A stretch of 59,453 nt of DNA from Flavobacteriaceae bacterium (GTDB lineage Bacteria; Bacteroidota; Bacteroidia; Flavobacteriales; Flavobacteriaceae). The DNA lies in assembly GCA_947457255.1 (NCBI GenBank), contig CANGUZ010000007.1, positions 1-59,453 on the forward strand. The letters run 5' to 3'. The stretch's first letter is position 1. The number at the start of each line of letters is the position of its first letter. Below the pieces are notes generated by a model. The model searched no databases, was not told where the DNA came from, and was given only the letters and a program-made list of their open reading frames with translations. This document shows, piece by piece, positions 27,741 to 37,455 of the stretch. A program made the position numbers and the translations under genes.

Positions 27741-29090
27741 ATGAAAAATAAAATAATAATAATCCTTTTCTTGATTGCATCGACACTTAGTGCCCAAGAT
27801 AAAAAACAAGACTCCTATAGTTTTAACTTAAAAGAAGCTATAGATCATGCACTGCAAAATAATTATTCAGTAATAAATGCTAACAGAGATATTAATTCGG
27901 CCAAAGAAAAAAAGTGGGAAACCACAGCAGCAGGATTACCCCAAATAAGTGGTAGTGTAGGATACTTAAAAAATTTCGACTTTACACTACAAGGGGTTTC
28001 TGGAAATGCATTTAATCCTACAGGAAATCCAAATGATATTGCTCTTTTTGCTTTTGGAACCAGACAATCTATGAATTCTGGATTAACGTTAAGTCAATTA
28101 ATTTTTGACGGTTCTTATATTGTAGCACTTCAAGCCTCAAAAACCTATTTAAAGTTTTATGAAAATGCCAAGCAAAAAACCAATCTCGAAATTAGAGAAA
28201 TGGTTGTCAATGCTTATGGCAATGTTTTACTAGCGGAAGAAAGTATTTCTATTCTTGAAAAAAACAAAGCTACTTTATCTAAAACACTTGCAGATACTCA
28301 AGAAACGTATAAAAACGGATTGATTGAAGAGGAAAATGTAGAACAACTTCAAATTACTTTGGCTTCGATTAACAGCAACTTAAGCAACACTAAAAGACTA
28401 CTTGATATTGCAAATAAAATGCTGAAATTTTCCCTAGGAATTGATATTAATGCCGAGTTAAAACTAACCGATAAATTAGATAATTTAACCGTTTCTAATC
28501 TAGATTTAGCTCTAACAAAAAACGGTTTTGAAGTTTCTAATAATATAAATTATCAAATGGCATCTAATTTTCAAGAACAACGTTCCTTAGAATTAAAATT
28601 GCAAAGAAGTAAAGCTTTACCGTCTTTAGGTGCTGCATTTAATTTTGGGTACAATTCGTTTGGTAATGATTTTGTTTTTTTTGATAGCACTCAAAAATGG
28701 AATAAATTTTCAAATCTTGGTGTAAGTTTAAACGTTCCTATTTTTAGTAGTTTTGGAAGAACAGCTAAAACACAACAAGCTAAAATTGCATTCGAACAAG
28801 CTAAAACCCAACTTACGCAAACCGAACAACAATTAAAATTAGAATTCGAAAGAGCTAAAAGTGAATACGATTTTAGTATTGAAGAATATGCAACTTCAAA
28901 AAGCAATTTGAATCTAGCAGAGCGCATCGAAAAAAAGCAACAAATAAAATTTACCGAAGGTTTATCGTCAAGTTTTGATTTTAGTGAAGCTCAAAGACAA
29001 TTGTATACAGCACAACAAAACTATCTTCAATCGATGGTTCAAATTATTAATAAAAAAGCAACATTAGAAAAAATTATAAATAAAAATTAA
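27741..29090 (+). CDS. TolC-family outer-membrane efflux protein
   Basis: 449 residues with a signal peptide (about 1-18, ending LSAQD). The two repeated long helical hairpins of the family are visible (SYSFNLKEAIDHALQNNYSVINANRDI near the N-terminus; TQTEQQLKLEFERAKSEYDFS near the C-terminus). It forms the trimeric outer-membrane duct of a tripartite exporter. It sits between tetR and the adaptor gene, 12 bases before the latter. Confidence 0.92.
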   Translation: MKNKIIIILFLIASTLSAQDKKQDSYSFNLKEAIDHALQNNYSVINANRDINSAKEKKWETTAAGLPQISGSVGYLKNFDFTLQGVSGNAFNPTGNPNDIALFAFGTRQSMNSGLTLSQLIFDGSYIVALQASKTYLKFYENAKQKTNLEIREMVVNAYGNVLLAEESISILEKNKATLSKTLADTQETYKNGLIEEENVEQLQITLASINSNLSNTKRLLDIANKMLKFSLGIDINAELKLTDKLDNLTVSNLDLALTKNGFEVSNNINYQMASNFQEQRSLELKLQRSKALPSLGAAFNFGYNSFGNDFVFFDSTQKWNKFSNLGVSLNVPIFSSFGRTAKTQQAKIAFEQAKTQLTQTEQQLKLEFERAKSEYDFSIEEYATSKSNLNLAERIEKKQQIKFTEGLSSSFDFSEAQRQLYTAQQNYLQSMVQIINKKATLEKIINKN

Positions 29091-29102
29091 TCTATAATAA
29101 AT

Positions 29103-30242
29103 ATGAAACAAATACTATATATTACTGCCATAACCCTGTTTTTAGTGTCGTGTTCCAATACTAATAAAACAGAAAACATAGACGATTTAATAAAATCAAA
29201 AAACATAAAATCTTTACAAGAAAGGAAAGCTACATTACAAGCCGACATTACAAAAATAGAAGACGCTTTAGCAACTCTAGATGTAAAAAAAGAAGAGGCT
29301 TTGGTTTCTGTTATGACTTTAAAAGATACGCTATTCAATCATTATCTCGAAGTTCAAGGAAATGTAGATACTAAAGAAAATATTTTGGTTCAACCAGAAT
29401 TTAGCGGGACTTTAACATCACTTACTGTAAAAGCTGGACAAAAAGTTGCTAAAGGACAAATTCTTGGGCGTGTAGACGATGCTGGAATGAGTCAACAAAT
29501 TGCGGGATTAGAAAATCAATATGCATTAGCCAAAACTACATTTGAAAGACAAAAAAATCTTTGGGACAAAAAAATTGGTTCTGAAATTCAATTTCTTCAA
29601 GCACAAACACAAATGGTGGCAGCACAAAAAGGCGTTGCACAAATGAATGCTCAATTAGCAAAAACAGTTATTCGCGCTCCATTTTCAGGAACAATTGATG
29701 AAGTGTTTGTAGAAAAAGGGCAAGTAGTTGCTCCAAGCATACAAGGATTAATGCGAATCGTGAATTTAGGAAGTATGTATGTATCTACATCTGTACCTGA
29801 AACCTATATTGGTAAACTAAAATTAGGAGATCAAGTGGACGTTTTCTTAGCCTCATTAAACAAAACCTATAAAGGAAAAGTACGTCAAGTTGGTAATTTT
29901 ATCAATCCAAACAACAGAAGTTTTGGCATCGAAGTGAGTCTTCCTAACCCTGATAATTTACTGCGCCCTAACCAAGTGGCAAAACTAAAAATCATTGATT
30001 ATACTAAAAAAGATGCAATTGTAGTACCAACAAATGTTGTTCAGGAAGACGGTGAGGGCAATAAATTTATTTTTACAGTCGAAGGAAGCAATGGCAAAAC
30101 AGGAACTGCTAAAAAAGTGATTGTTGAAGTAGGAAAATCATCTGACAATGTAACTGAAATTCTAAGTGGTTTAACAGTAGATGATGTTATTGTAACTGAA
30201 GGTGTGAACGCTATTTCTAACGGAATGAAATTGAATTTTTAA
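29103..30242 (+). CDS. RND efflux periplasmic adaptor (membrane fusion protein), lipoprotein
   Basis: 379 residues. A lipoprotein signal (LFLVSC, Cys17) is followed by a coiled-coil start (about 30-65), lipoyl/barrel-sandwich halves (GTLTSLTVKAGQKVAKGQILGRVD and VIRAPFSGTIDEVFVEKGQVV) around an alpha-hairpin, then beta-barrel and membrane-proximal domains. It bridges the TolC duct and the RND pump. The genes it works with are on either side, although the pump gene is separated from it by a small unrelated gene. Confidence 0.93.
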   Translation: MKQILYITAITLFLVSCSNTNKTENIDDLIKSKNIKSLQERKATLQADITKIEDALATLDVKKEEALVSVMTLKDTLFNHYLEVQGNVDTKENILVQPEFSGTLTSLTVKAGQKVAKGQILGRVDDAGMSQQIAGLENQYALAKTTFERQKNLWDKKIGSEIQFLQAQTQMVAAQKGVAQMNAQLAKTVIRAPFSGTIDEVFVEKGQVVAPSIQGLMRIVNLGSMYVSTSVPETYIGKLKLGDQVDVFLASLNKTYKGKVRQVGNFINPNNRSFGIEVSLPNPDNLLRPNQVAKLKIIDYTKKDAIVVPTNVVQEDGEGNKFIFTVEGSNGKTGTAKKVIVEVGKSSDNVTEILSGLTVDDVIVTEGVNAISNGMKLNF

Positions 30243-30247
30243 AAACA

Positions 30248-30279
30248 GTTTAGAAAGTTTACAAGTTTATGAGGTTTAG
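30248..30279. repeat. Left array of GTTTA repeats flanking the four-helix-bundle gene
   Basis: GTTTA starts at 30248, 30257, 30265 and 30274, a spacing of 8-9 bases. The array is the inverse of the TAAAC array at 30747-30777 on the other side of the small gene. Confidence 0.6.
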
Positions 30280-30327
30280 ATTCATAAATATAATTAAACT
30301 TTTTTTTAAATTTTAAACTAAACCAAT

Positions 30328-30696
30328 ATGAAAATATATTCTTTTGAAAAGTTAGCAGTTTGGCAAAAATCTAGGAAAATAGCAGTTGTTATCTATAAAA
30401 TTACTCGTGAATTTCCTAAAGAAGAGTTATTTGGCATTTCAAGTCAAATGAGAAGATGTAGTGTATCTATTGCTTCAAATATAGCCGAAGGTTCCGGCAG
30501 ACAAACACCTAAAGAGAAAGCCCGATTTACTGAAATTGCATATTCATCGGCTTTAGAGTTGCTGAATCAGTTAATAATTACTTTAGATTTAGAGTATATA
30601 AATGAAGAAAAGTATAAAGAAATTAGAACCGAAATTGAAGAAATAACATTTATGTTAGACGCTTTAAGAAAATCACAAATCAATATAAAAGAGTAA
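30328..30696 (+). CDS. Four-helix-bundle protein of the 23S rRNA intervening-sequence (S23) family
   Basis: 122 residues. The family pattern is plain: FEKLAVWQKSRKIAVVIYKITREFPKEELFG, then SQMRRCSVSIASNIAEGSGR and ARFTEIAYSSALELLNQL. Such proteins were first seen inside 23S rRNA intervening sequences and occur as scattered orphans in Bacteroidetes; they form pentameric helical bundles, and their cellular role is not settled. Here the gene lies between the adaptor and pump genes of an RND operon, where it has no evident job, and it is flanked by inverted short-repeat arrays. This suggests a cassette inserted into the operon. Confidence 0.9.
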   Translation: MKIYSFEKLAVWQKSRKIAVVIYKITREFPKEELFGISSQMRRCSVSIASNIAEGSGRQTPKEKARFTEIAYSSALELLNQLIITLDLEYINEEKYKEIRTEIEEITFMLDALRKSQINIKE

Positions 30697-30746
30697 TAAT
30701 TAAAGTCGTTTAAAAGTTAGAAAGCGCTTGTGTTAATACAAACCTC

Positions 30747-30777
30747 TAAACACCTAAACGTCCTAAACCCTCTAAAC
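30747..30777. repeat. Right array of TAAAC repeats flanking the four-helix-bundle gene
   Basis: TAAAC starts at 30747, 30755, 30764 and 30773, a spacing of 8-9 bases, inverted relative to the left array at 30248-30279. It ends 9 bases before the RND pump start. Confidence 0.6.
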
Positions 30778-30785
30778 AATATAAT

Positions 30786-33700
30786 ATGAGTCATCAAAAT
30801 AAAGAATTCGGCATTTCGAGTTGGGCGATAGAAAATCGTGTAACGGTATATATTTTCACGTTGCTTATTGTAATTACGGGCTTAATTGCCTACACAACAA
30901 TGCCTCGTGAGGACTTTCCAGAAATTATTGAAAATAAAGTGTATATCTCCTCTGTTTTTCCAGGAAACTCAGCCGAAGATGTAGAGAAATTAATAGTAAA
31001 ACCATTAGAAAAGGAATTAAAAAACATTAGTGGTGTCGAAAAAGTAACGGCAAGTTCTTTTCAGGATTACGGAATGATTATCGCTGAATTTTCGGATAAA
31101 GTTTCTATTGATCAAGCCAAACAAAAAGTAAAAGATAAGGTCGATATTGTAAAAGCCGATACCGATTGGCCCAATCTTGATAACGGGAGTAAGGTAGAAC
31201 CAAGTGTTTTTGAACTAAACATTTCAGAGGAAGTGCCTATTTTAAATATTCATTTGAAAGGAAATTACACTACACAACAACTTAAAAAGTATGGAGAAAA
31301 ACTGCAAGACGATATCGAAGAAATTCCAGAGGTCAAAAAAGTTGAAATACTTGGTGTTGACGATAAAGAGGTAGAAATCGCTGTCGATATCTTCAAAATG
31401 ACTGCTGCTCAAGTATCGTTTGACGATATTCAAAACGCAGTAAAATATGAAAACATGACGCTGTCAGGAGGAAACTTAATATCGCAAGGTTCTAGAAATA
31501 ATATTCGAATTGTAGGAGAAATCAAAGACCCAAAAGAGCTAGAAAACATTGTTATAAAGCACAACGGCGGTACGGTATACCTAAAAGATATTGCCGTAAT
31601 TTCTTTTAAAGAAAAAGAAAAAACGACTTATGCACGCGAAAAAGGAAAAGAAGTGGTGATGCTTGACGTAAAAAAACGTTCTGGACAAAACATGATTTCA
31701 GCCATCGACCAAGTAAAAGAAAAACTAGAACTAGCACACGAAAATTATTTGCCAAAAGATTTACAAGTAGAGCTTACCAACGATCAATCGGCTCGTGTAG
31801 AACATCAAGTTGATGAGCTTTCAAACCATATTATTTTTGGTATTGTACTCGTAATGATTGTGTTAATGTTTACTATGGGATTGCGAAATTCATTATTCGT
31901 AGGTGCGGCTATTCCGCTTTCTATGATGATTGCTTTTACTATATTAGCTGCTTTTGGGTTAACACTAAACACTATGGTGCTGTTCGGATTAGTAATGGGA
32001 TTAGGACTATTGGTTGATGACGGAATTGTAGTAGTCGATAACGTTTTTGCTAATATGAAAAAAGGAATGCCACGAATACAAGCCTCAAAAATTGGTATAG
32101 GCGAAATTGCTTGGCCCGTAATTTCTTCTACAGCAACAACGTTAATGGCGTTTTTACCTTTTGCATTATGGCCAGGAACTATGGGTAAATTTATGATTTA
32201 CTTTCCAATTACTTTAACAGTAACCTTAACCGCTTCTTTATTTGTTGCAATGGTGGTAAATGCAGCTATGACGGGTGGTTCTATGGATATTGAAGACAAA
32301 AATGTAACCCTCAAAACAGCCAAAACATACACTTTAATTCTAGGAATAATAGGAGTGCTTTTTGTAATCATTGGCAATGTAAATGACAGTAAATTTGCAA
32401 GAGGAATTGGTCATTTTGCATTGATTTCTTTAGCGCTTATGTGGCTGTATAAATGGAAAATGTACCAATGGACTCAGGATTTTCAACACAGTTTTTTTCC
32501 GAGATTAGAAGAAAAATACAAAACCTTTTTAGGTAAAATTCTAAAAGGTAGAAATGCTTGGTTTGCACTTGTAGGTATTATTGGAATGTTATTTTTATCT
32601 GTTTTTCTTTTAGGTCTTTTTCCAAGAAAAGTATTGTTTTTTCCCGATAATATTCCAAGACAAATCATTACTTACATCGAATATCCACAGGGGACTGATA
32701 TTCAAAAAACAAACAAAGCCACTTTGTTCGTAGAAAAACAAGTGTTTGAAATAATGAATAAATATGTCGATCCAACAACCGATAAAAACTTCTTGGCCGA
32801 AAGTATCGTTTCGCAAGTTGGTATTGGCGCAGGAAACCCAAATGTAGATGCGGGTTCGGCTAATGAAACCCCTTTTAAAGGTAAAGTTACCGTGAACTTC
32901 TCTGAATTTAAATTCCGAAGAGGCATCAATACTTCTGACGTTTTAGATGAAATTAGAAATCGTGTAAAAGGAATTGCTGGCGCAAAAGTAACCGTTGAAA
33001 AAGATGCCAATGGGCCACCAGCTGGGTATCCAATCAGTATTCAATTAACAGGTTCTGCCGGTGCAGATTATGATGTAATGCTCAAAGAAGCTGACAAGAT
33101 GATTGCTTTTATCGATTCTAAGAAAATTCCTGGTATAGAACGATTAAATGTTGATGTTAACAAAGAAAGCCCTGAACTTGAAGTAAAAGTTGACCGAGTT
33201 AATGCTGGAAGTTTAGGTGTTTCGACAGGTCAATTAGGATTTAATTTGCGTCGCTCTGTTTATGGTCAGGAAATTTCTACTTTTAAAGAAGGTGATGACG
33301 ATTATAATATTGTGGTTCGTATGCAAGACGACCAACGCAAAAACGAAAACATTCTTTTCAATCAGTCGTTAACGTTTAGAAATCAAACTAACGGTCAAAT
33401 GATGCAAGTGCCCATTTCTGCGGTTTCTAACACGGAGAAAACCAACACGTATAATCAAATTAAAAGAAAAAACTACAAACGAATAATGACCATTTATTCC
33501 AATGTATTAAGCGATGCTAATGGCGATGAAATTACGAAACAAATAGCAACCGAATTAAAAGGATATCAATTACCAAAAGGAATTTCCTATTCGTTCTCTG
33601 GTGTGCAAGAAGAGCAAGGTAAAAACCAAAGCTTCTTGATGTATGCGCTTTTCCTTGCCATGGCAGGAATAACAATTATTATAGTTTTACAATTTAATTC

Positions 33701-34247
33701 AGTTTCAAAAACTTTAGTAATCTTATTTACCGTATTGTTGAGTTTTAGCGGTGTGTTTTACGGATATGTTATTGCCAACATGGATTTTGTAATCCTAATG
33801 ACCATGATGGGAATCATTTCCTTAGCTGGAATTGTGGTTAAAAACGGAATTGTATTAATGGACTTCTTCGTATTGCTTTTAGATAAAAAAGTAGCCGATA
33901 AAGGACTAGAAAGCCACAATGATTTATCACTAGTTGAAATTGAAGAAATCATTATTGAAAGCGGTAAAAACCGTCTACGACCAGTTTTATTAACTGCATT
34001 AACCGCGATTTTAGGATTAATTCCGCTAGCAATTGGGTTAAACTTTGACTTTTTTGGATTGATTACCGATTTGAATCCGCATTTGTATATGGGTGGCGAT
34101 AATGTTATTTTCTGGTCTCCATTGGCTTGGACTATTATTTTCGGATTGACTTATGCAACGATCCTAACATTAGTAATGGTACCTGTGATGTTCTTCTTAG
34201 TAAAAAGAACGAAATACTGGTTGAGAGATAGACGAAATGTTGCTTAA
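30786..34247 (+). CDS. RND-family efflux pump, inner-membrane permease
   Basis: 1153 residues with the 12-helix, two-large-loop layout of AcrB-type pumps. The first helix follows SSWAIENRVTVYIFTLLIVITGL. The porter-domain start PGNSAEDVEKLIVKPLEKEL is typical, and the proton-relay aspartates sit in GLVMGLGLLVDDGIVVVDN. The second half repeats the pattern (TIIIVLQFNSVSKTLVIL, GIVVKNGIVLMDF). An extra pair of hydrophobic segments between the halves (near IEDKNVTLKTAKTYTLILGIIGVLFVI) makes it about 100 residues longer than most family members. It exports drugs or lipophilic compounds through the adaptor and TolC proteins encoded upstream. A strong terminator follows. Confidence 0.93.
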   Translation: MSHQNKEFGISSWAIENRVTVYIFTLLIVITGLIAYTTMPREDFPEIIENKVYISSVFPGNSAEDVEKLIVKPLEKELKNISGVEKVTASSFQDYGMIIAEFSDKVSIDQAKQKVKDKVDIVKADTDWPNLDNGSKVEPSVFELNISEEVPILNIHLKGNYTTQQLKKYGEKLQDDIEEIPEVKKVEILGVDDKEVEIAVDIFKMTAAQVSFDDIQNAVKYENMTLSGGNLISQGSRNNIRIVGEIKDPKELENIVIKHNGGTVYLKDIAVISFKEKEKTTYAREKGKEVVMLDVKKRSGQNMISAIDQVKEKLELAHENYLPKDLQVELTNDQSARVEHQVDELSNHIIFGIVLVMIVLMFTMGLRNSLFVGAAIPLSMMIAFTILAAFGLTLNTMVLFGLVMGLGLLVDDGIVVVDNVFANMKKGMPRIQASKIGIGEIAWPVISSTATTLMAFLPFALWPGTMGKFMIYFPITLTVTLTASLFVAMVVNAAMTGGSMDIEDKNVTLKTAKTYTLILGIIGVLFVIIGNVNDSKFARGIGHFALISLALMWLYKWKMYQWTQDFQHSFFPRLEEKYKTFLGKILKGRNAWFALVGIIGMLFLSVFLLGLFPRKVLFFPDNIPRQIITYIEYPQGTDIQKTNKATLFVEKQVFEIMNKYVDPTTDKNFLAESIVSQVGIGAGNPNVDAGSANETPFKGKVTVNFSEFKFRRGINTSDVLDEIRNRVKGIAGAKVTVEKDANGPPAGYPISIQLTGSAGADYDVMLKEADKMIAFIDSKKIPGIERLNVDVNKESPELEVKVDRVNAGSLGVSTGQLGFNLRRSVYGQEISTFKEGDDDYNIVVRMQDDQRKNENILFNQSLTFRNQTNGQMMQVPISAVSNTEKTNTYNQIKRKNYKRIMTIYSNVLSDANGDEITKQIATELKGYQLPKGISYSFSGVQEEQGKNQSFLMYALFLAMAGITIIIVLQFNSVSKTLVILFTVLLSFSGVFYGYVIANMDFVILMTMMGIISLAGIVVKNGIVLMDFFVLLLDKKVADKGLESHNDLSLVEIEEIIIESGKNRLRPVLLTALTAILGLIPLAIGLNFDFFGLITDLNPHLYMGGDNVIFWSPLAWTIIFGLTYATILTLVMVPVMFFLVKRTKYWLRDRRNVA

Positions 34248-34272
34248 ATAAAATTTAGAATAAAAAAATAAT

Positions 34273-34308
34273 ACCGTCTCGAAATTATATTTTGAGACGG
34301 TTTTTTTT
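34273..34308 (+). terminator. Rho-independent terminator of the efflux operon
   Basis: Perfect stem ACCGTCTC (34273-34280) / GAGACGGT (34294-34301) followed by eight T. It lies 26 bases after the RND stop. Confidence 0.92.
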
Positions 34309-34485
34309 ATGTAAAACTAATGCAGACTATTTAACATTTACTAAACGAAAGGATTCGTTTGAAAAAAAGGTAACAGTAACAACACTAGTTAGGTTCCCGC
34401 TAAATTCTTCATGAAAATTACTTTAATATTGGTTAAGTAAAAAAATAAAATTGTACCCAAAAATCATTTTGAAGTAGCCACAAAA

Positions 34486-34516
34486 AAACCCGAAACAATT
34501 AAATTATTTCGGGTTT
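34486..34516 (-). terminator. Terminator of the MORN-like gene
   Basis: Stem AAACCCGAAA (34486-34495) / TTTCGGGTTT (34507-34516); on the minus strand it runs into seven T. It lies 18 bases past the stop of the gene at 34535. The 34309-34485 stretch before it shows no gene. Confidence 0.88.
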
Positions 34517-34534
34517 ATATTTAAAACGTAAAAA

Positions 34535-34879
34535 TTAATTTACCGCTAATGATTCTTGTTTCCAATTCTTAACAAATGTAATTTGATTGTTAGAATAATC
34601 TACTTCGCTTAAAACGACATCATTCCAAAAAAACCAACTTCCAGTTTTTTTTCCGTTCTTATATTCGCCAATCGATTTTTTGTTTCCTTTCATATCAAAA
34701 GCAACCCATTTGCCTTCTAATTTTCCGTCTTTTAGAAATCCTTGTTGCTGAACTTGACCATTATCATAGTAATATGTTGCTTTTACTTCATTTCCAACTA
34801 TCTCTAATTTTGGCTGTTTTGCTTGTGCGAAAATCATACTTGAAATTAACACTGCTCCGATAATCATATACTTTTTCAT
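34535..34879 (-). CDS. Small secreted protein with MORN-like repeats
   Basis: 114 residues from the ATG at 34879 (MKKYMIIGAVLISSMIFAQA), which gives a clean signal peptide; an ATG 36 bases upstream only adds polar residues before it. The mature part has three or so MORN-type strand repeats (YYDNGQVQQQGFLKDGKLEGKW; DMKGNKKSIGEYKNGKKTGSW; VLSEVDYSNNQI), as in the toxin-antitoxin-annotated YwqK-like proteins of Bacteroidetes. No enzyme motif is seen. It is a single-gene unit with its own terminator, divergent from aspS. Confidence 0.8.
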   Translation of the reverse strand: MKKYMIIGAVLISSMIFAQAKQPKLEIVGNEVKATYYYDNGQVQQQGFLKDGKLEGKWVAFDMKGNKKSIGEYKNGKKTGSWFFWNDVVLSEVDYSNNQITFVKNWKQESLAVN

Positions 34880-35058
34880 AGTGTAGGTTTTTAATAGTTC
34901 ATAATAACGTAACAAATATAATAATTAATTTACAATAAAAAAACTTTTGCTTAACAATTTGGTAACATTGGGCAAAAACTTAACATTGGAATACCTACAT
35001 AATAAATAAATCTAGGCTAATAATTTAAAAACTCAAACAAAAAATTGATATTTAATAC

Positions 35059-35066
35059 TAAATTTG
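35059..35066 (+). promoter_or_regulatory. Probable -7 element of aspS
   Basis: TAAATTTG fits TAnnTTTG exactly, 29 bases before the aspS ATG. No TTTG is found at the usual -33 spacing. Confidence 0.4.
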
Positions 35067-35095
35067 CCATCAAATCGAAATAAAAATTCAAAGTA

Positions 35096-36847
35096 ATGCA
35101 TAGAAGTCATAATTGTGGAGAACTTAACGCCTCCCACATCAATACCAATGTTACACTTGCCGGTTGGGTGCAAAAATCGCGTGATAAAGGATTTATGAAT
35201 TGGGTTGATTTAAGAGATCGTTATGGCATTACACAATTGGTTTTTGATGAAGGTCGTACCCAAAAAGGGGTTTTCGAATTGGCTAAAACCCTTGGTCGTG
35301 AATTTGTGATTCAAGTAAAAGGTACTGTTATTGAGCGTGAAGCCAAAAACAAGAACATGATTACTGGCGATATCGAAATTTTAGTTTCTGAATTAACGAT
35401 ACTAAACGCTTCAATTACCCCTCCGTTCACTATAGAAGACGAAACCGATGGCGGAGAAGATATTAGAATGAAATATAGATACTTAGACATTCGAAGAAAT
35501 CCTGTTAAAAACAGTTTGCTTTTTCGTCATAAAGTAGCTCAAGCTGTCAGAAATTATCTTTCAAATCTAGATTTTTGTGAAGTTGAAACGCCTTATTTAA
35601 TAAAGTCTACACCTGAAGGCGCAAGAGATTTTGTAGTGCCAAGTAGAATGAATGAAGGACAGTTTTATGCTTTACCGCAATCGCCACAAACTTTCAAACA
35701 ATTGTTAATGGTAGGTGGCATGGATAAATATTTTCAAATCGTAAAATGCTTCCGTGACGAAGATTTACGTGCCGACAGGCAACCGGAGTTTACACAAATC
35801 GATTGCGAAATGGCATTTGTGGAACAAGAAGATATTTTAAATGTCTTTGAAGGCTTAACCAGACATTTACTGAAAGAAATAAAAGGCATAGAAGTAGATA
35901 AATTTCCAAGAATAACCTACGAATATGCTATGAAAACCTACGGAAATGACAAACCAGACATTCGTTTCGGTATGGAGTTTGGTGAATTAAATGCTTATGC
36001 TCAACATAAAGATTTCCCCGTTTTCAATGCTGCAGAATTGGTTGTCGGAATTGCTGCTCCTAATTGCTCAACATACACACGTAAAGAAATAGACGCTTTA
36101 ATTGATTGGGTAAAACGGCCTCAAGTTGGTGCATCAGGTATGGTTTATGTAAAATGTGAAGTTGATGGAACATTCAAATCATCTGTAGATAAGTTTTACG
36201 ATCAGACCGATTTGCAACAATGGGCTTCAATTACAGGTGCTAAAGCTGGCGATATGATTTTTGTGCTTTCTGGTCCAGCTGATAAAACGAGAACCCAACT
36301 TTCTGCACTTAGAATGGAATTAGCAACTCGTTTAGGATTGCGGAATCCAGCCGAATTTGCTCCATTATGGGTTGTAGATTTTCCATTGTTAGAATTAGAT
36401 GAGGAATCTGGAAGATGGCATGCCATGCACCATCCTTTTACATCACCAAAACCAGAAGACATGCACTTATTAGCAACCAATCCAGGAAAAGTTCGTGCTA
36501 ATGCGTATGATATGGTTTTAAACGGAAACGAAATTGGTGGAGGTTCTATCAGAATTCACGATAAAGCTACACAACAATTAATGTTCAAATATTTAGGATT
36601 TACTGAAGAAGAAGCAAGAAATCAATTTGGTTTCTTAATGGATGCTTTTCAATACGGAGCACCACCACACGGCGGTTTGGCTTTTGGATTAGACCGATTG
36701 GTAGCTATATTAGGTGGACAAGAAACCATACGTGATTTTATAGCGTTCCCAAAAAATAATTCAGGAAGAGATGTTATGATTGATGCACCATCAGTAATTG
36801 ATGAAAGTCAACTGAAGGAGTTGCACATTCAATTGGATTTAAAGTAA
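35096..36847 (+). CDS. aspS: Aspartyl-tRNA synthetase
   Basis: 583 residues, bacterial-type length. An N-terminal OB-fold anticodon-binding domain (about 1-105, [29 protein letters not shown]) precedes the class II catalytic core with [18 protein letters not shown] (motif 2) and [15 protein letters not shown] (motif 3). The bacterial GAD insertion lies between them (about 280-415). It charges tRNA-Asp with aspartate in the cytoplasm. Monocistronic in appearance, with a -7 element 29 bases upstream. Confidence 0.97.
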   Translation: MHRSHNCGELNASHINTNVTLAGWVQKSRDKGFMNWVDLRDRYGITQLVFDEGRTQKGVFELAKTLGREFVIQVKGTVIEREAKNKNMITGDIEILVSELTILNASITPPFTIEDETDGGEDIRMKYRYLDIRRNPVKNSLLFRHKVAQAVRNYLSNLDFCEVETPYLIKSTPEGARDFVVPSRMNEGQFYALPQSPQTFKQLLMVGGMDKYFQIVKCFRDEDLRADRQPEFTQIDCEMAFVEQEDILNVFEGLTRHLLKEIKGIEVDKFPRITYEYAMKTYGNDKPDIRFGMEFGELNAYAQHKDFPVFNAAELVVGIAAPNCSTYTRKEIDALIDWVKRPQVGASGMVYVKCEVDGTFKSSVDKFYDQTDLQQWASITGAKAGDMIFVLSGPADKTRTQLSALRMELATRLGLRNPAEFAPLWVVDFPLLELDEESGRWHAMHHPFTSPKPEDMHLLATNPGKVRANAYDMVLNGNEIGGGSIRIHDKATQQLMFKYLGFTEEEARNQFGFLMDAFQYGAPPHGGLAFGLDRLVAILGGQETIRDFIAFPKNNSGRDVMIDAPSVIDESQLKELHIQLDLK

Positions 36848-36939
36848 TCTTTACCTATTTCAACGAATCGAAAACGCTGACTATCAATAATTTTTATAAA
36901 AATTTAAGGTCTAGTTGTCTTTCGTATTGTATTAAAGAT

Positions 36940-36947
36940 TACATTTG
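36940..36947 (+). promoter_or_regulatory. Probable -7 element of the cold shock gene
   Basis: TACATTTG, an exact fit to TAnnTTTG, 30 bases before the chosen ATG. A TTG at 36915-36917 is a weak -33 candidate at longer than usual spacing. Confidence 0.45.
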
Positions 36948-36977
36948 CGACATTATAAATTATTTATTACTATTACA

Positions 36978-37178
36978 ATGCGTACAGGTACAGTTAAATT
37001 TTTCAATGAATCTAAAGGTTACGGATTCATTACAGACGAAGAAACAGGAAAAGACATTTTTGTTCATGCTTCAGGAATCAACGCGGAAGAACTTCGTGAA
37101 GGTGACAGAGTGAGTTATGAAGAAGAAGAAGGTAGAAAAGGGAAAGTTGCTGCCAAAGTAGCAGTTCTTGAAGACTAA
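36978..37178 (+). CDS. Cold shock domain protein
   Basis: 66 residues, one cold shock domain from the ATG at 36978 (MRTGTVKFFNESKGYGFI). An upstream in-frame extension overlaps the promoter and is not homologous. The RNA-binding motifs RNP1 (KGYGFI) and RNP2 (DIFVHA) are intact, and the acidic tail EEEEGRKGKVAAKV is typical. It binds single-stranded RNA or DNA and melts secondary structure; cold induction cannot be judged from sequence. It has its own terminator and so forms a single-gene unit. Confidence 0.95.
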   Translation: MRTGTVKFFNESKGYGFITDEETGKDIFVHASGINAEELREGDRVSYEEEEGRKGKVAAKVAVLED

Positions 37179-37212
37179 AATATATAGATTATTTTTGTTA
37201 CCCAAAATTTTT

Positions 37213-37246
37213 AAACGTTTCGATTTACTTCGAAACGTTTTTTTTT
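37213..37246 (+). terminator. Terminator of the cold shock gene
   Basis: Perfect 10-bp stem AAACGTTTCG (37213-37222) / CGAAACGTTT (37231-37240) followed by T-rich sequence to 37246. Confidence 0.92.
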
Positions 37247-37391
37247 GATAAATAAATAAAACTATTTTCTTTCAATAACTATGATAATCAACAAAGGTTA
37301 AAAAGTTCTTAAACCAAACTTAATTTGTTATTTATAATTAATAAAAATTGTAAATTTACCCCGCAACTGATAAAAGGATTTTTCAATTTTT

Positions 37392-37422
37392 ATTGTTAAT
37401 TAATTATTGACTGTTATCTTTG
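37392..37422 (+). promoter_or_regulatory. Promoter of the nuo operon
   Basis: ATTG (37392-37395, 3 of 4 to TTTG), 19 bases, TATCTTTG (37415-37422, exact fit to TAnnTTTG). The nuoA start is 33 bases further on. The stretch 37247-37391 before it shows no gene. Confidence 0.6.
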
Positions 37423-37455
37423 TGGCAAAAATAAAATTGAATTAAATATTTCATT

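Noticed and set aside
36945..36977. Longer start for the cold shock protein
   Set aside because: The family begins at MRTGTVKFF; the extra residues overlap the -7 element region.
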